Of a stretch of 64,000 bases of DNA, positions 8,019 to 17,138 are shown one piece after another. A model generated the notes under the pieces. The model saw only the letters and a program-made list of their open reading frames with translations. It was not told the DNA's origin and did no database searches. Position numbers and translations under genes: made by a program. Origin of the DNA: Methylobacterium sp. Leaf108 (GTDB taxonomy: Bacteria > Pseudomonadota > Alphaproteobacteria > Rhizobiales > Beijerinckiaceae). The stretch lies in contig NZ_LMND01000035.1 of the NCBI RefSeq assembly GCF_001423265.1, forward strand, positions 64,639 to 128,638, in the 5' to 3' direction. Numbering within the stretch: the first letter of the stretch is position 1; every line of letters starts with the position of its first letter.

Positions 8019-9086
8019 TCAGAGCGCGAGGGTGCCGGTGAAGGTCACGGGCTCGGGCCCGCGCGGGGTGATCCGGCCGATCCGGACGGCGGCCTCGCCG
8101 GCCGCCGCCAGGGCCGCCGTCACCGCCTCGGCCGCCTCGGCCCGCACCACCGCCACCATGCCGATGCCGCAGTTGAAGGTGCGCAGCATCTCCGGCACCG
8201 CGACGTTGCCGGTGGCGGCCAGCCAGCCGAACACGGGGGGCACGGGCACCGCATCGAGGTCGATGGCGATTCCGACGCCGTCGGGCAGCACCCGGGGCAG
8301 GTTGTCGGGAAAGCCGCCGCCGGTGATGTGCGCCAGCGCCTTGATGCCGTCGGTGGCCTTCAGGGCGGCCAGCAGCGGCTTCACGTAGATCCGCGTCGGC
8401 GTCAGCAGCGCCTCGCCGAGGGTCTGGCCGGGGGCGAAGGGGGCGGGCGCCTCGTAGCCGAGCCCGCTCGCCTCGACGATCCGGCGCACCAGCGAGAACC
8501 CGTTGGAATGCACGCCCGAGGAGGGCAGGCCGAGCACCACGTCGCCCTCGGCGATGCCTTCGCGCGGCAGCAGCGTGCCGCGCTCGGCCGCGCCGACGCT
8601 GAAGCCGGCCAGGTCGTAGTCGTCGCCCGCGTAGAGGCCGGGCATCTCGGCGGTCTCGCCGCCGATGAGCGCGCAGCCCGCCTGCCGGCAGCCTTCCGCG
8701 ATCCCGCGCACGATGTCGACGCCGACCCCCGGCACCAGCCTGGCGGTGGCGTAGTAATCGAGGAAGAACAGCGGCTCGGCCCCCTGGACGACGATGTCGT
8801 TGACGCACATCGCCACGAGGTCGATGCCGATGGTGTCGTGGCGCCCGGTGAGGATGGCGATCTTCACCTTGGTGCCGACCCCGTCGTTGGCCGCCACCAG
8901 GATCGGGTCGGCAAAGCCGGCGGCCTTGAGGTCGAACAACCCGCCGAAACCGCCGATCTCGGCATCCGCACCCGGCCGGCGGGTGGCGCGCACCAGCGGC
9001 CTGATGGTGTCGACCATGGCGTTCCCGGCGTCGATGTCGACACCGGCCTGCGCGTAGGTCAGTCCGTTCTGCTTCTCGGCCGTCAT
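8019..9086 (-). CDS. purM: Phosphoribosylformylglycinamidine cyclo-ligase (AIR synthetase)
   Basis: ATP-dependent ring closure of FGAM to AIR, the fifth step of purine biosynthesis. The 355-residue protein has the canonical beginning NGLTYAQAGVDIDAGNAMVD. The ATP-binding segments are VAANDGVGTKVKIA and DLVAMCVNDIVVQGAEPLFF, followed by GGETAEMPGLY and the ITGGGFPDNLPRVLP motif. The ATG at 9086 is selected to match the family N-terminus; an ATG at 9104 is also possible. It is immediately followed by purN. The divergent gene on the other side encodes an AI-2E family transporter. Confidence 0.97.
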   Translation of the reverse strand: MTAEKQNGLTYAQAGVDIDAGNAMVDTIRPLVRATRRPGADAEIGGFGGLFDLKAAGFADPILVAANDGVGTKVKIAILTGRHDTIGIDLVAMCVNDIVVQGAEPLFFLDYYATARLVPGVGVDIVRGIAEGCRQAGCALIGGETAEMPGLYAGDDYDLAGFSVGAAERGTLLPREGIAEGDVVLGLPSSGVHSNGFSLVRRIVEASGLGYEAPAPFAPGQTLGEALLTPTRIYVKPLLAALKATDGIKALAHITGGGFPDNLPRVLPDGVGIAIDLDAVPVPPVFGWLAATGNVAVPEMLRTFNCGIGMVAVVRAEAAEAVTAALAAAGEAAVRIGRITPRGPEPVTFTGTLAL

Positions 9087-9282
9087 CCGCAGCGAGCCCT
9101 TCATCCGATCGTCAGCGACCTCTAACCAGTCCTGCCCGTCTTCGCGAGTCCGGGAGCCAAGCGTTCCGACAACCATTGCGCGCGAGGCAAGGGACGGCCT
9201 AATCCCCTGGCGAGACCGCCTTGACCGGGCCGGACCCGATTCCCACTGTCGACAGCGACGACGAACCCGAGAAGGACGGCCG

Positions 9283-10377
9283 ATGCGCGGCAGGACGATG
9301 ATCGCAACGGCGGGCCTGGTGGTCTTCGTCGTGCTCTTCTACCTCCTCAAGGACGTGATCCTGCCCTTCGCCGCCGGGCTGGCGCTCGCCTATCTCCTCG
9401 ATCCCCTGGCCGACCGCCTGGAGCGCCTCGGGCTCGGGCGCCTGAGCGCCTCGCTGCTCATCCTGGCGCTGTTCGCGGTGGCGCTGGTCCTGGTGGTGCT
9501 CATCGTCGGGCCGCTGGTGGCCAAGCAGGTCTCGGCCCTGGTCGCGACCCTGCCGGGCATGGCCTCGAAGCTGCAGGGCCTCATCGTCGAGCGGGCCGGC
9601 CCGCTGCTGGAACGGATCGGCGGCCCGGGCATCTTGAGCGACCTGCAATCCTCGGCCGGGACTTTGGTGGGGCAGGGGGGAAGCTGGGGCCTCTCGGTGC
9701 TGAGCTCGCTCTGGACCGGGAGCCAGGCGCTGGTCTCCATCGTCTCGCTCCTGTTCATCACCCCGGTGGTGGCGTTCTACATCCTGCTCGACTGGGACCG
9801 GATGGTCGCCAAGGTCGACGCCTGGGTGCCGCCGCGCCATCGCCCGGTGGTGCGCCGCCTCGGGCGCGAGATGGACGGGGCCGTCACCGGCTTCCTGCGC
9901 GGGCAGACGCTGGTCTGCCTCATCCTCGGCACCTTCTACGCCGTCGGCCTGTTCATGGTGGGCGTGAACTTCGGCATCCTGATCGGGCTCATCGCGGGCT
10001 TCCTCACCTTCATCCCCTACGTCGGCACCATCGTCGGCTTCCTGCTCTCGGTGGGCGTCGCCCTGGTGCAGTTCTGGCCGGATTCCGACTGGCTGCGCAT
10101 CGGGCTGACGGTGGCGGTGTTCGCGGTCGGGCAGTTCCTCGAGGGCAACGTCATCTCGCCCAAGCTCGTGGGGGATTCGGTGGGCCTGCACCCGGTCTGG
10201 CTGATGTTCGCGCTGCTGGCGTTCGGGTCGCTGTTCGGGTTCATCGGCCTGCTCATCGCGGTGCCGGTGGCCGCCTCGATCGGCGTCCTGGTGCGCTATG
10301 CGCTCGAACGCTATCTCGCCAGCCCGCTCCACCAGGCGCCGGATCCGGCGGCCCCGGCCTTCCCGAAGGGGCCCTGA
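9283..10377 (+). CDS. AI-2E family transporter (PerM-like)
   Basis: A 364-residue inner-membrane protein with about eight helices. An N-terminal pair (about 5-25 and 30-48) and a third helix (about 58-80) precede an amphipathic region with LPGMASKLQGLI. The C-terminal bundle carries the family motif GFLTFIPYVGTIVGFLLSVG and the GNVISPKLVGDSVGLHPVW segment. Family members are proposed transporters of AI-2 or ions, but most are uncharacterised. In many alphaproteobacteria this gene sits between purM and hdaA, as it does here. It is followed after 7 bp by hdaA. Confidence 0.9.
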   Translation: MRGRTMIATAGLVVFVVLFYLLKDVILPFAAGLALAYLLDPLADRLERLGLGRLSASLLILALFAVALVLVVLIVGPLVAKQVSALVATLPGMASKLQGLIVERAGPLLERIGGPGILSDLQSSAGTLVGQGGSWGLSVLSSLWTGSQALVSIVSLLFITPVVAFYILLDWDRMVAKVDAWVPPRHRPVVRRLGREMDGAVTGFLRGQTLVCLILGTFYAVGLFMVGVNFGILIGLIAGFLTFIPYVGTIVGFLLSVGVALVQFWPDSDWLRIGLTVAVFAVGQFLEGNVISPKLVGDSVGLHPVWLMFALLAFGSLFGFIGLLIAVPVAASIGVLVRYALERYLASPLHQAPDPAAPAFPKGP

Positions 10378-10384
10378 GCCCGCC

Positions 10385-11101
10385 ATGGACCGCCCGCGCC
10401 GCGACACCGCCCCCCCGAGGCAGCTGGCCTTCGACCTGCCCCTCGACCCGCGCTACGGGCGCGAGGACTTCCTGGTCGGGCCGGCCAACGAGACCGCCTA
10501 CGGCCTGATCGAAGCGTGGCCCGAATGGCCCGACACGGTGTTCCTGCTCACGGGGCCGCCCGGCAGCGGCAAGAGCCACCTCGCCTCGATCTGGGCGACG
10601 CGGGCCCATGCCTGGACCGTGGCGGCGGCCGCGCTGACGGGGGAGGGGGTGCCCCATCTCGTCTCGAACGGCGCCCTCGTGGTCGAGGACGTCGACCGGC
10701 TCCAGGGGGGCGACGAGGCCGCCCTGTTCCACCTCCTCAACCTCGCCCGCGAGCACCGGACCGCGATCCTGCTCACGGCGGCCAAGCCCGTGGAGGCGAT
10801 CGGCCTGGCGACCGCCGACCTGCGCTCGCGCCTGCGCCTGGCACCCGGCGCCACCATCCTGCCGCCGGACGAGGCGCTGCTGCGGGCGGTCATCGTCAAA
10901 CTGTTCGTCGACCGCCAGCTCGTGGTCGACCTCAGCGTGGTCGAGGCGCTGGTGCTGCGCATCGACCGCTCCCTGGCCCTGGCCCGCGAGGTCGTGGCCG
11001 AACTCGACCGCGACGCGCTCGGCCGCGGCCGGCGCATCACCCGGCCGCTGGCGCTGGCCGTCCTCGCCAGGCTCGGCCTCGGTTCGGAGGGGGACGAGTA
11101 G
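10385..11101 (+). CDS. hdaA: DnaA-related regulatory protein HdaA
   Basis: A 238-residue AAA+ protein that promotes hydrolysis of DnaA-bound ATP after initiation (RIDA). The N-terminus contains a beta-clamp-binding-like QLAFDLP. Then come Walker A GPPGSGKSH (about residue 60), a degenerate Walker B (ALVVEDVDRL), and the sensor region ATADLRSRLRLAPGATI with the arginine-finger-like Arg residues. It lacks the DNA-binding domain IV of DnaA, which separates it from DnaA itself. The ATG at 10385 follows the AI-2E gene by 7 bp, suggesting co-transcription. It precedes ppk, the conserved alphaproteobacterial order. Confidence 0.92.
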   Translation: MDRPRRDTAPPRQLAFDLPLDPRYGREDFLVGPANETAYGLIEAWPEWPDTVFLLTGPPGSGKSHLASIWATRAHAWTVAAAALTGEGVPHLVSNGALVVEDVDRLQGGDEAALFHLLNLAREHRTAILLTAAKPVEAIGLATADLRSRLRLAPGATILPPDEALLRAVIVKLFVDRQLVVDLSVVEALVLRIDRSLALAREVVAELDRDALGRGRRITRPLALAVLARLGLGSEGDE

Positions 11102-11188
11102 AGGCCGGCCCGGGCGGTGTCATGGAACCGTCACAAACGCGGGCCGACCGCATGCTAGGGACCCGTTCGTGGTCGACGAGAAGGAGAT

Positions 11189-13684
11189 GTGCCGTTGTCG
11201 GAGAGGGAAGCGGACAGGATGAGCCCGGATGCCGAGGTCGGCGACGCCGAGACGACGCGGCCCCCCGCCACCCCGGGCAAGCCGCCCGCTCCCAGGCCCG
11301 CGGCCGCCAAACCCGCCGCATCCAGATCCACCGCGTCCAAATCCACCGCATCCGGGCCCGCGTCGTCCCCCAGGGCAGCGACCTCCAAACCGGCGTCGTC
11401 CCTGCCCGTGAAGGCGCCATCCCCGCCGGAGCCCGCCTCCGCCGATGACGCCATGCCGGCGCGCGCCGAGGCGGCGGCGATCGTCGCCGCGGCGGGCAAG
11501 AATCCGGAGGAGGAGCGCGAGCTGCGCGCCGCCGTGGTCGAGGCCGGCCGCGCCCTGCGCCGGATGCCGGAGCGGTTCGTGAACCGCGAGATCTCGTGGC
11601 TGCAATTCAACCACCGGGTGCTGGAGGAGGCCTCGAACCCCAACCACCCCCTGCTCGAACAGCTTCGCTTCCTCTCGATCTCGGCCAACAACCTCGACGA
11701 ATTCTTCATGGTGCGGGTCGCCGGCCTGCACGACCAGGTCCGCGCCGGCCTCGTGGTGCCCTCGCAGGACGGGCTGACCCCGACCGAGCAGCTCGCCCGC
11801 ATCGGCACCGAGGTCTCGCGCCTCGCCCTCGAGCAGCAGCAGCGCTGGCGCGAATTGCGCAAGGACCTGCACGGGGTCGGCGTCGACCTCGTCGAGCCGG
11901 CCGACCTCAGCCAGGACCATGCCGTCTGGCTGCAGGACTACTTCCTCAACCACGTCCTGCCGGTGCTGACGCCGCTGGCCATCGACCCGGCCCACCCCTT
12001 CCCGTTCATCCCCAACCTCGGCTCCACCATCGCCCTGATGCTGGTGCGCCCGCGCGACGGGCGCACCCTGCGCGCGCTGATCCGCCTGCCCTCGGTGGTG
12101 GAGCGATTCGTGCGCCTGCCCGACGTGGGCGGGGACGCCATGGCCCGGTTCATCGCCATCGAGCAGGTGATCGTGCTGTTCACCGGGCGGCTCTTCCCCG
12201 GCTACTTCGTGAAGGGGCAGGGCGCCTTCCGGGTGATCCGCGACTCCGACCTCGAGATCGAGGAGGAGGCCGAAGACCTCGTCCTGCATTTCGAGACCGC
12301 CCTCAAGCAGCGTCGCCGCGGCGTCGTCATCCGCCTCGAGATCGAGGCCGGGATGCCGGAGGACCTGCGCGGCTTCGTCGCCGACGAACTCGAGATCGGC
12401 CCCGACGCGGTCTTCCTCGTGGAGGGGATGCTGGCCCTCAACGAGCTGTCGCAGATCGTCGGGATCGACCGGCCCGACCTCAAGTTCAAGCCCTACAACC
12501 CGCGCTTTCCCGAGCGCATCCGCGAGAGCGGCGGCGATGTCTTCGCGGCGATCCGCCAGAAGGACTTCATCGTCCACCACCCCTACGAATCGTTCGATTC
12601 GGTGGTGCAGTTCCTCGCCCAGGCCGCCCGCGACCCGCATGTGGTGGCGATCAAGCAGACCCTCTACCGCACCTCCTCGAACTCGCCGATCGTGGCAGCA
12701 CTCGCCGAGGCCGCCGAGGCCGGCAAGTCGGTCACCGCGCTCGTGGAGCTGAAGGCCCGTTTCGACGAGGAGGCCAACATCCGCTGGGCGCGCGACCTCG
12801 AGAAGGCCGGCGCGCAGGTGGTGTTCGGCTTCATCGAGCTCAAGACCCACGCCAAGCTCTCGATGGTGGTGCGCCGCGAGGGCGACAGGCTCGTGAGCTA
12901 CTGCCACGTCGGCACCGGCAACTACCATCCGATCACGGCCCGGGTTTACACCGACCTGTCGTTCTTCACGGCCGACCCGGCGGTGGGCCGCGACGTGGCG
13001 CGGCTGTTCAACTTCATCACCGGCTACGCCGAGCCCGCCGAACTCGAGAAGATGTCGGTCTCGCCCCTCACCCTCAAGGCGAAGCTCCTCGACAGCATCG
13101 AGCAGGAGATCGGCCACGCCAAGGCCGGGCGCCCGGCCGCGATCTGGCTGAAGTGCAACTCGCTGGTCGACCAGCAGATCATCGACGCCCTCTACGACGC
13201 CTCGGAAGCCGGCGTGCCGATCGACTGCATCATTCGCGGGATCTGCTGCCTCAGGCCCGGCGTCCCCGGCCTGTCGGAGACGATCCGCGTCAAGTCCATC
13301 GTCGGGCGCTTCCTGGAGCACGGCCGCGTCTACGCCTTCGGCAACGGCTACGGCCTGCCCCACCCCAAGGCCACCGTCTCCATCTCCTCGGCCGACCTCA
13401 TGAGCCGCAACCTCGACCGCCGGGTCGAGGCGCTGCTACCGATCACCAATCCGACGGTGCACCAGCAGGTGCTCGACCAGATCATGCTCGCCAACCTCCT
13501 CGACAACCGCCAGAGCTGGCGTGTACTGGCGTCGGGTGCGAGCGAGCGGATCCAGCCCTCCGACGGCGAGGAGCCGTTCAACGCGCACAAGTACTTCATG
13601 ACGAACCCGAGCCTGTCCGGGCGCGGCAAGTCGTCGAAGAAATCGAGTCCGCGTGCGCTGAGCCGGCGAGCCCAGCGTTCCTGA
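11189..13684 (+). CDS. ppk: Polyphosphate kinase 1
   Basis: Reversible polymerisation of ATP gamma-phosphate into polyphosphate. The 831 residues are longer than usual (about 690-740) because of a Pro/Ala/Ser/Lys-rich low-complexity N-terminus (about 1-95). The PPK core starts at RFVNREISWLQFNHRVLEEA. The ATP-binding/phospho-His part includes KQTLYRTSSNSPIV, LVELKARFDEEANIRWAR and YCHVGTGNYHP, with the autophosphorylated His in HVGTGNYH. The start is uncertain. An AAGGAG at 11181 lies 2 bp from GTG 11189, 8 bp from an in-frame TTG at 11195, and upstream of ATG 11219. The ppx gene follows after 10 bp. Confidence 0.96.
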   Translation: MPLSEREADRMSPDAEVGDAETTRPPATPGKPPAPRPAAAKPAASRSTASKSTASGPASSPRAATSKPASSLPVKAPSPPEPASADDAMPARAEAAAIVAAAGKNPEEERELRAAVVEAGRALRRMPERFVNREISWLQFNHRVLEEASNPNHPLLEQLRFLSISANNLDEFFMVRVAGLHDQVRAGLVVPSQDGLTPTEQLARIGTEVSRLALEQQQRWRELRKDLHGVGVDLVEPADLSQDHAVWLQDYFLNHVLPVLTPLAIDPAHPFPFIPNLGSTIALMLVRPRDGRTLRALIRLPSVVERFVRLPDVGGDAMARFIAIEQVIVLFTGRLFPGYFVKGQGAFRVIRDSDLEIEEEAEDLVLHFETALKQRRRGVVIRLEIEAGMPEDLRGFVADELEIGPDAVFLVEGMLALNELSQIVGIDRPDLKFKPYNPRFPERIRESGGDVFAAIRQKDFIVHHPYESFDSVVQFLAQAARDPHVVAIKQTLYRTSSNSPIVAALAEAAEAGKSVTALVELKARFDEEANIRWARDLEKAGAQVVFGFIELKTHAKLSMVVRREGDRLVSYCHVGTGNYHPITARVYTDLSFFTADPAVGRDVARLFNFITGYAEPAELEKMSVSPLTLKAKLLDSIEQEIGHAKAGRPAAIWLKCNSLVDQQIIDALYDASEAGVPIDCIIRGICCLRPGVPGLSETIRVKSIVGRFLEHGRVYAFGNGYGLPHPKATVSISSADLMSRNLDRRVEALLPITNPTVHQQVLDQIMLANLLDNRQSWRVLASGASERIQPSDGEEPFNAHKYFMTNPSLSGRGKSSKKSSPRALSRRAQRS

Positions 13685-13694
13685 AGGACCCGGC

Positions 13695-15227
13695 ATGGGA
13701 CAGGCACCGGGCATGAAACAGGCAGTCGGCACGACGGTCGGCCCGCCCCGCGATCCCCTCGCGATCATCGACATCGGCTCGAACTCGGTGCGGCTCGTCG
13801 CCTACGACCGCCTGAGCCGGGCACCGACCCCGCTCTACAACGAGAAGGTGCTGTGCGGGCTGGGCCGCAACGTGCTCACCACCGGCCGGCTCAACGAGGA
13901 GGCGGTCAGGCGGGCGCTCGCGGCCCTGGCCCGGTTCCGGATGCTGTGCGCGGTCATGGAGATCGAGCGGGTCTTCGTCCTGGCCACCGCGGCGGCGCGC
14001 GACGCCGAGAACGGGCCGGACTTCCTGGCGGCGGCCGAGGCCGCCTGCGGCCACCCGATCGAGCTCCTCTCGGGGCGGCGCGAGGCGGAACTCTCGGCGC
14101 TCGGGGTCGTCTCGGGCTTCCATGCCCCGGACGGGGTGGTGGGGGATCTCGGCGGCGGCTCGCTGGAACTCGTCGACGTGCGCGGCGCGGAGGTGGGGCA
14201 GGGGGTGACGATGCCGCTGGGCGGCCTCGCCCTGCAGGACCTCACCGGCGGCTCGCCCAAGAAGGCCCAGAAGATCGTCCGCGAGCACCTCAAGAAGGCC
14301 GCTCCCCAGCTCGAGACCTTGCGCGGGCGCAGCTTCTACGCGGTGGGCGGCACCTGGCGGGCCCTGGCCCGCCTGCACCAGGCCGCCCGCGCCTATCCGC
14401 TCCACGTCATGCACGGCTACACGGTGGAGCCCTCGGACGAACTCAACTTCCTCGAAGTGGTGGAGCGGGTCGACGCGGCCCTGCTCGCCGACGTCGAGAG
14501 CGTCTCGGAGGCCCGCCGCCCGCTCCTGGCCTATGGCGCGGTGGTGCTGGAGGAGATCCTGCGCCTGGGCCGCCCGCGCGAGGTGGCGATTTCGGCCAGC
14601 GGCGTGCGCGAGGGCCTGCTCTACGAACTCCTCGACCGCGAAACCCGGGCCGCCGATCCGCTCCTGGCCGCGGCGTCCGAGCTGAACGCCCTGCGCGCCC
14701 GCTCGCCGGGCCACGCCACCGACCTCATCGCCTGGACCGATCGCTTCGTGGCCGAACTCGACGGCCCCGAGACGGCGGACGAGCGCCGCCTGCGCCACGC
14801 CGCCTGCCTGTTGTCCGACATCGGCTGGCGGGCGCATCCCGACTATCGCGGCGGGCACAGCATCGACGTGATCACCCAGGCGCCCTTCGTCGGCATCGAC
14901 CACCCGGGCCGCGCCTACCTGGCGCTCGCCGTCTACTTCCGGCACGAGGGCGTCGCCCCCGAGAAGGCGAGCCCGATCCTGCGCAACCTCGCCGGCCCGC
15001 GCCTGTTCGAGCGCGCCCGCCTCGTCGGCGGCCTGCTGCGGGTGGCCTTCCCGACCTCGGCGGGCATGGCGGCGATCCTGCCGCGCCTGCCCGTCGGCAT
15101 CGCCGAGGGCCGCGTCGTGCTCACCGTGCCCTCCGACTGGCGATCCCTCGCCGGGGACCGCGTCCTCAACCGCGTGCGCGGGCTGGGACGGGTGGTCGGC
15201 CTCGACGGCCGGGTCGAGGTGGTGTGA
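13695..15227 (+). CDS. ppx: Exopolyphosphatase (Ppx/GppA family)
   Basis: Processive removal of terminal phosphate from polyphosphate (or pppGpp). The 510-residue protein has the actin/Hsp70-like ATPase fold with phosphate 1 motif AIIDIGSNSVRLVAYD, catalytic Glu region AAARDAENGPDFL and phosphate 2 motif GDLGGGSLELVDV. A C-terminal HD-like helical domain (about 310-510) contains HAACLLSDIGWRAHPDYRGGH. Pairing directly behind ppk makes a polyphosphate synthesis/degradation operon. A long perfect hairpin overlaps the stop codon. Confidence 0.94.
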   Translation: MGQAPGMKQAVGTTVGPPRDPLAIIDIGSNSVRLVAYDRLSRAPTPLYNEKVLCGLGRNVLTTGRLNEEAVRRALAALARFRMLCAVMEIERVFVLATAAARDAENGPDFLAAAEAACGHPIELLSGRREAELSALGVVSGFHAPDGVVGDLGGGSLELVDVRGAEVGQGVTMPLGGLALQDLTGGSPKKAQKIVREHLKKAAPQLETLRGRSFYAVGGTWRALARLHQAARAYPLHVMHGYTVEPSDELNFLEVVERVDAALLADVESVSEARRPLLAYGAVVLEEILRLGRPREVAISASGVREGLLYELLDRETRAADPLLAAASELNALRARSPGHATDLIAWTDRFVAELDGPETADERRLRHAACLLSDIGWRAHPDYRGGHSIDVITQAPFVGIDHPGRAYLALAVYFRHEGVAPEKASPILRNLAGPRLFERARLVGGLLRVAFPTSAGMAAILPRLPVGIAEGRVVLTVPSDWRSLAGDRVLNRVRGLGRVVGLDGRVEVV

Positions 15228-15264
15228 TACGGTTCCCGCTCGATTCGAGCGGGAACCGTATCAC
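15224..15264. terminator. Perfect 20-bp stem-loop on the ppx stop codon
   Basis: GTGATACGGTTCCCGCTCGA (15224-15243) pairs with every base of 15245-15264 around a single T. Such a near-cruciform has no U-tract, but it is placed to end or stabilise the ppk-ppx transcript. Part of it extends a dispersed repeat that continues to the right. Confidence 0.7.
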
Positions 15265-15280
15265 CGAGTCCGCGCGGCTC

Positions 15281-15321
15281 CTGAGCGAAGCCGACATCCG
15301 CATTGCGAAGCCATCGAACGG
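15281..15321 (+). repeat. Dispersed 41-bp repeat, copy A
   Basis: This segment begins CTGAGCGAAGCC and contains TCCGCAT and CGAAG. It matches 32 of 41 positions of the copy at 18582-18622 and is related in reverse to 29582-29622. On the reverse strand the similarity with the third copy continues into the ppx hairpin. Confidence 0.6.
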
Positions 15322-15372
15322 ATTTTGCAATAGGGGCCGACCCACCCCGGCGGCGCCGGTCCCGCCGCCCGA

Positions 15373-16233
15373 TCAGACCTGGACCTGACCGGCCGTCGAG
15401 ACCTGCTTCCAGGGCAGGATGCGGCGCTCGGCGAAGTCGATGACGTGGTAGAGCAGGAAGCCCACGAACATCAGGACGAACAGCCCGACCCAGACCGAAT
15501 TGAGGTCGTAGAGGCTGGAGGCGTTGTAGATCATGTGCCCGAGCCCGCGCTGGGACGAGATGAACTCGCCGACCACGGCGCCCACCAGCGCGAAGCCGAT
15601 GTTGATGCGGAACATCCCGATCATCGCCGGCAGGGTCGAGGGCACGATCACGCTCTTGAAGATGCGGTGCTTCGAGGCGCCCATCGACGCGAGGAGCGCC
15701 TGCAGGTCCGGGTCGGCGTCCCGCGCCGCCTGGTAGGCGGCGATGAGGGCGACGAGGGCGGTGAGCGACACCGCCAGCGCCACCTTCGAGACGAAGCCGG
15801 TGCCGAACCACAGGATCACGATCGGGGCCAGGGCGATCTTGGGCACCGAGTTGATGGCGACGATGAACGGCTCGACGAGGCGCGCCACGAAGGCCGAGTA
15901 CCACAGCCCGAGCCCGGCGGCGGAGCCGAGGACGGTGCCGATGACGAACCCGAGGATCGCCTCGATCAGCGTGTACCAGGTGTCGACGAACAGGCTGCCG
16001 TCCATGACGGCACGCACGAACACCCGCCAGATGCCGGAGGGAGCGCCGACCAGGAAGTCGCTGACCCAGCCCGCCCGCACCCCCAGCTCCCAGGCGCCGA
16101 AGAACGCCATCACCGCCGTGAACTGGATGAGGGCGCGCCCGGCCTGCGTGTCGGCGGCCAGCGCGAGGGCGCCGGGCCGGCGGGAGCGGGCGGGGGAAGG
16201 AGGAGGGGCCGCCTCGATCGATCGCGTCGTCAT
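15373..16233 (-). CDS. ABC transporter permease (SsuC/TauC family)
   Basis: A 286-residue inner-membrane permease of the nitrate/sulfonate/taurine (NitT/TauT) class. Six helices are visible. The cytoplasmic EAA-like loop is about residues 175-200 (AAYQAARDADPDLQALLASM followed by GASKHRIFKSVIVPSTLP), which docks on the ATPase. The ATG at 16233 overlaps the ATPase stop (ATGA), so both subunits are coupled. An earlier in-frame ATG at 16311 would lie inside the ATPase gene. No substrate-binding protein is nearby, so the substrate cannot be assigned. Confidence 0.9.
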   Translation of the reverse strand: MTTRSIEAAPPPSPARSRRPGALALAADTQAGRALIQFTAVMAFFGAWELGVRAGWVSDFLVGAPSGIWRVFVRAVMDGSLFVDTWYTLIEAILGFVIGTVLGSAAGLGLWYSAFVARLVEPFIVAINSVPKIALAPIVILWFGTGFVSKVALAVSLTALVALIAAYQAARDADPDLQALLASMGASKHRIFKSVIVPSTLPAMIGMFRINIGFALVGAVVGEFISSQRGLGHMIYNASSLYDLNSVWVGLFVLMFVGFLLYHVIDFAERRILPWKQVSTAGQVQV

Positions 16234-17054
16234 CAGGCGACCTTCGCGTGTGAGCGGGCCCGGGGAAGGGTCTGGGCCCGGGGACGGGTCTGGATGTCGA
16301 GTTCCCCGCACAGGGCGTGGAAATATTCCGAGAAGCGCGGGTCGGAGCGGGCGCCGATGGGCGAGCGGTCGGCGATGGCGATGTCGTGGACGGCCTTGAC
16401 CGTGGCCGGGCGGTTGCCGAGCACCACCACGCGCTTGGACAGCGCCACCGCCTCGTCGATGTCGTGGGTCACGAGCACCACGGTCTTGTCGTAGGTCTCC
16501 ACCGCGTCGAGCAGCACGCCTTCGAGGTAGAGCCGGGTCTGGTAGTCGAGCGCCGAGAACGGCTCGTCGAGGAGCAGGATGTCGGGGTCCATGATCAGGG
16601 TCCGGATCAGCGCCGTTCGCTGGCGCATGCCCCCCGACAGGGTCTTGGGGTAGGCGTTCTCGAATCCCGAAAGGCCGAAGGTGGAGAGGTACTCGCGGGC
16701 GGTGTCCAGCGCCTGGGCCGGGTCGACGCCCTTCATCTCGAGGCCGAGCATCACGTTCTGCAGGACCGTGCGCCAGGGAAACAGCAGGTCCTTCTGCATC
16801 ATGTAGCCGACCCGGCCGCGCAGGCCCGGCACGACCTCGCCCCGGTAGCGGATGGTGCCGCCGTCGGGGTCGAGGAGGCCGGCGATGATGTTGAACACCG
16901 TGGTCTTGCCGCAGCCGCTCGGGCCGATGATGCTGACGAAGTCGCGCTCGTAGATATCGAAGCTCAGGCCGTCGAGGACCGGGACCGGGCCGGTTTTACT
17001 GGGAAAGGCCTTGCGGATTCCGCGCAGGCCGAGCTGCACCGTCTGCGCCGTCAT
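16233..17054 (-). CDS. ABC transporter ATP-binding protein (SsuB/TauB family)
   Basis: The 273-residue ATPase of the same importer. Walker A is GPSGCGKTT, the Q-loop region is MMQKDLLFPW, the signature is LSGGMRQR, Walker B is ILLLDEPFSALD and the switch His is in LVTHDIDEA. The sequence class is NitT/TauT. The C-terminal extension beyond about 235 (FSEYFHALCGEL) is usual for this group. The ATG at 17054 is chosen over 17099 because the protein body begins there. It is transcribed with the permease and has an 84-bp gap to the upstream GGDEF gene. Confidence 0.92.
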   Translation of the reverse strand: MTAQTVQLGLRGIRKAFPSKTGPVPVLDGLSFDIYERDFVSIIGPSGCGKTTVFNIIAGLLDPDGGTIRYRGEVVPGLRGRVGYMMQKDLLFPWRTVLQNVMLGLEMKGVDPAQALDTAREYLSTFGLSGFENAYPKTLSGGMRQRTALIRTLIMDPDILLLDEPFSALDYQTRLYLEGVLLDAVETYDKTVVLVTHDIDEAVALSKRVVVLGNRPATVKAVHDIAIADRSPIGARSDPRFSEYFHALCGELDIQTRPRAQTLPRARSHAKVA

Positions 17055-17138
17055 GAAGCCTCCATCGCCGTGCGCATCGCCCAGCAATGTTCGGGCCAAA
17101 GTGCATGCAGAACCGAAGGCGAGGCCTCGCAGCGCCGA

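Noticed and set aside
11120..13363. 747-codon open frame antisense to ppk
   Set aside because: It is a by-product of high GC at third positions. No motif is present, whereas the plus strand encodes complete PPK1.
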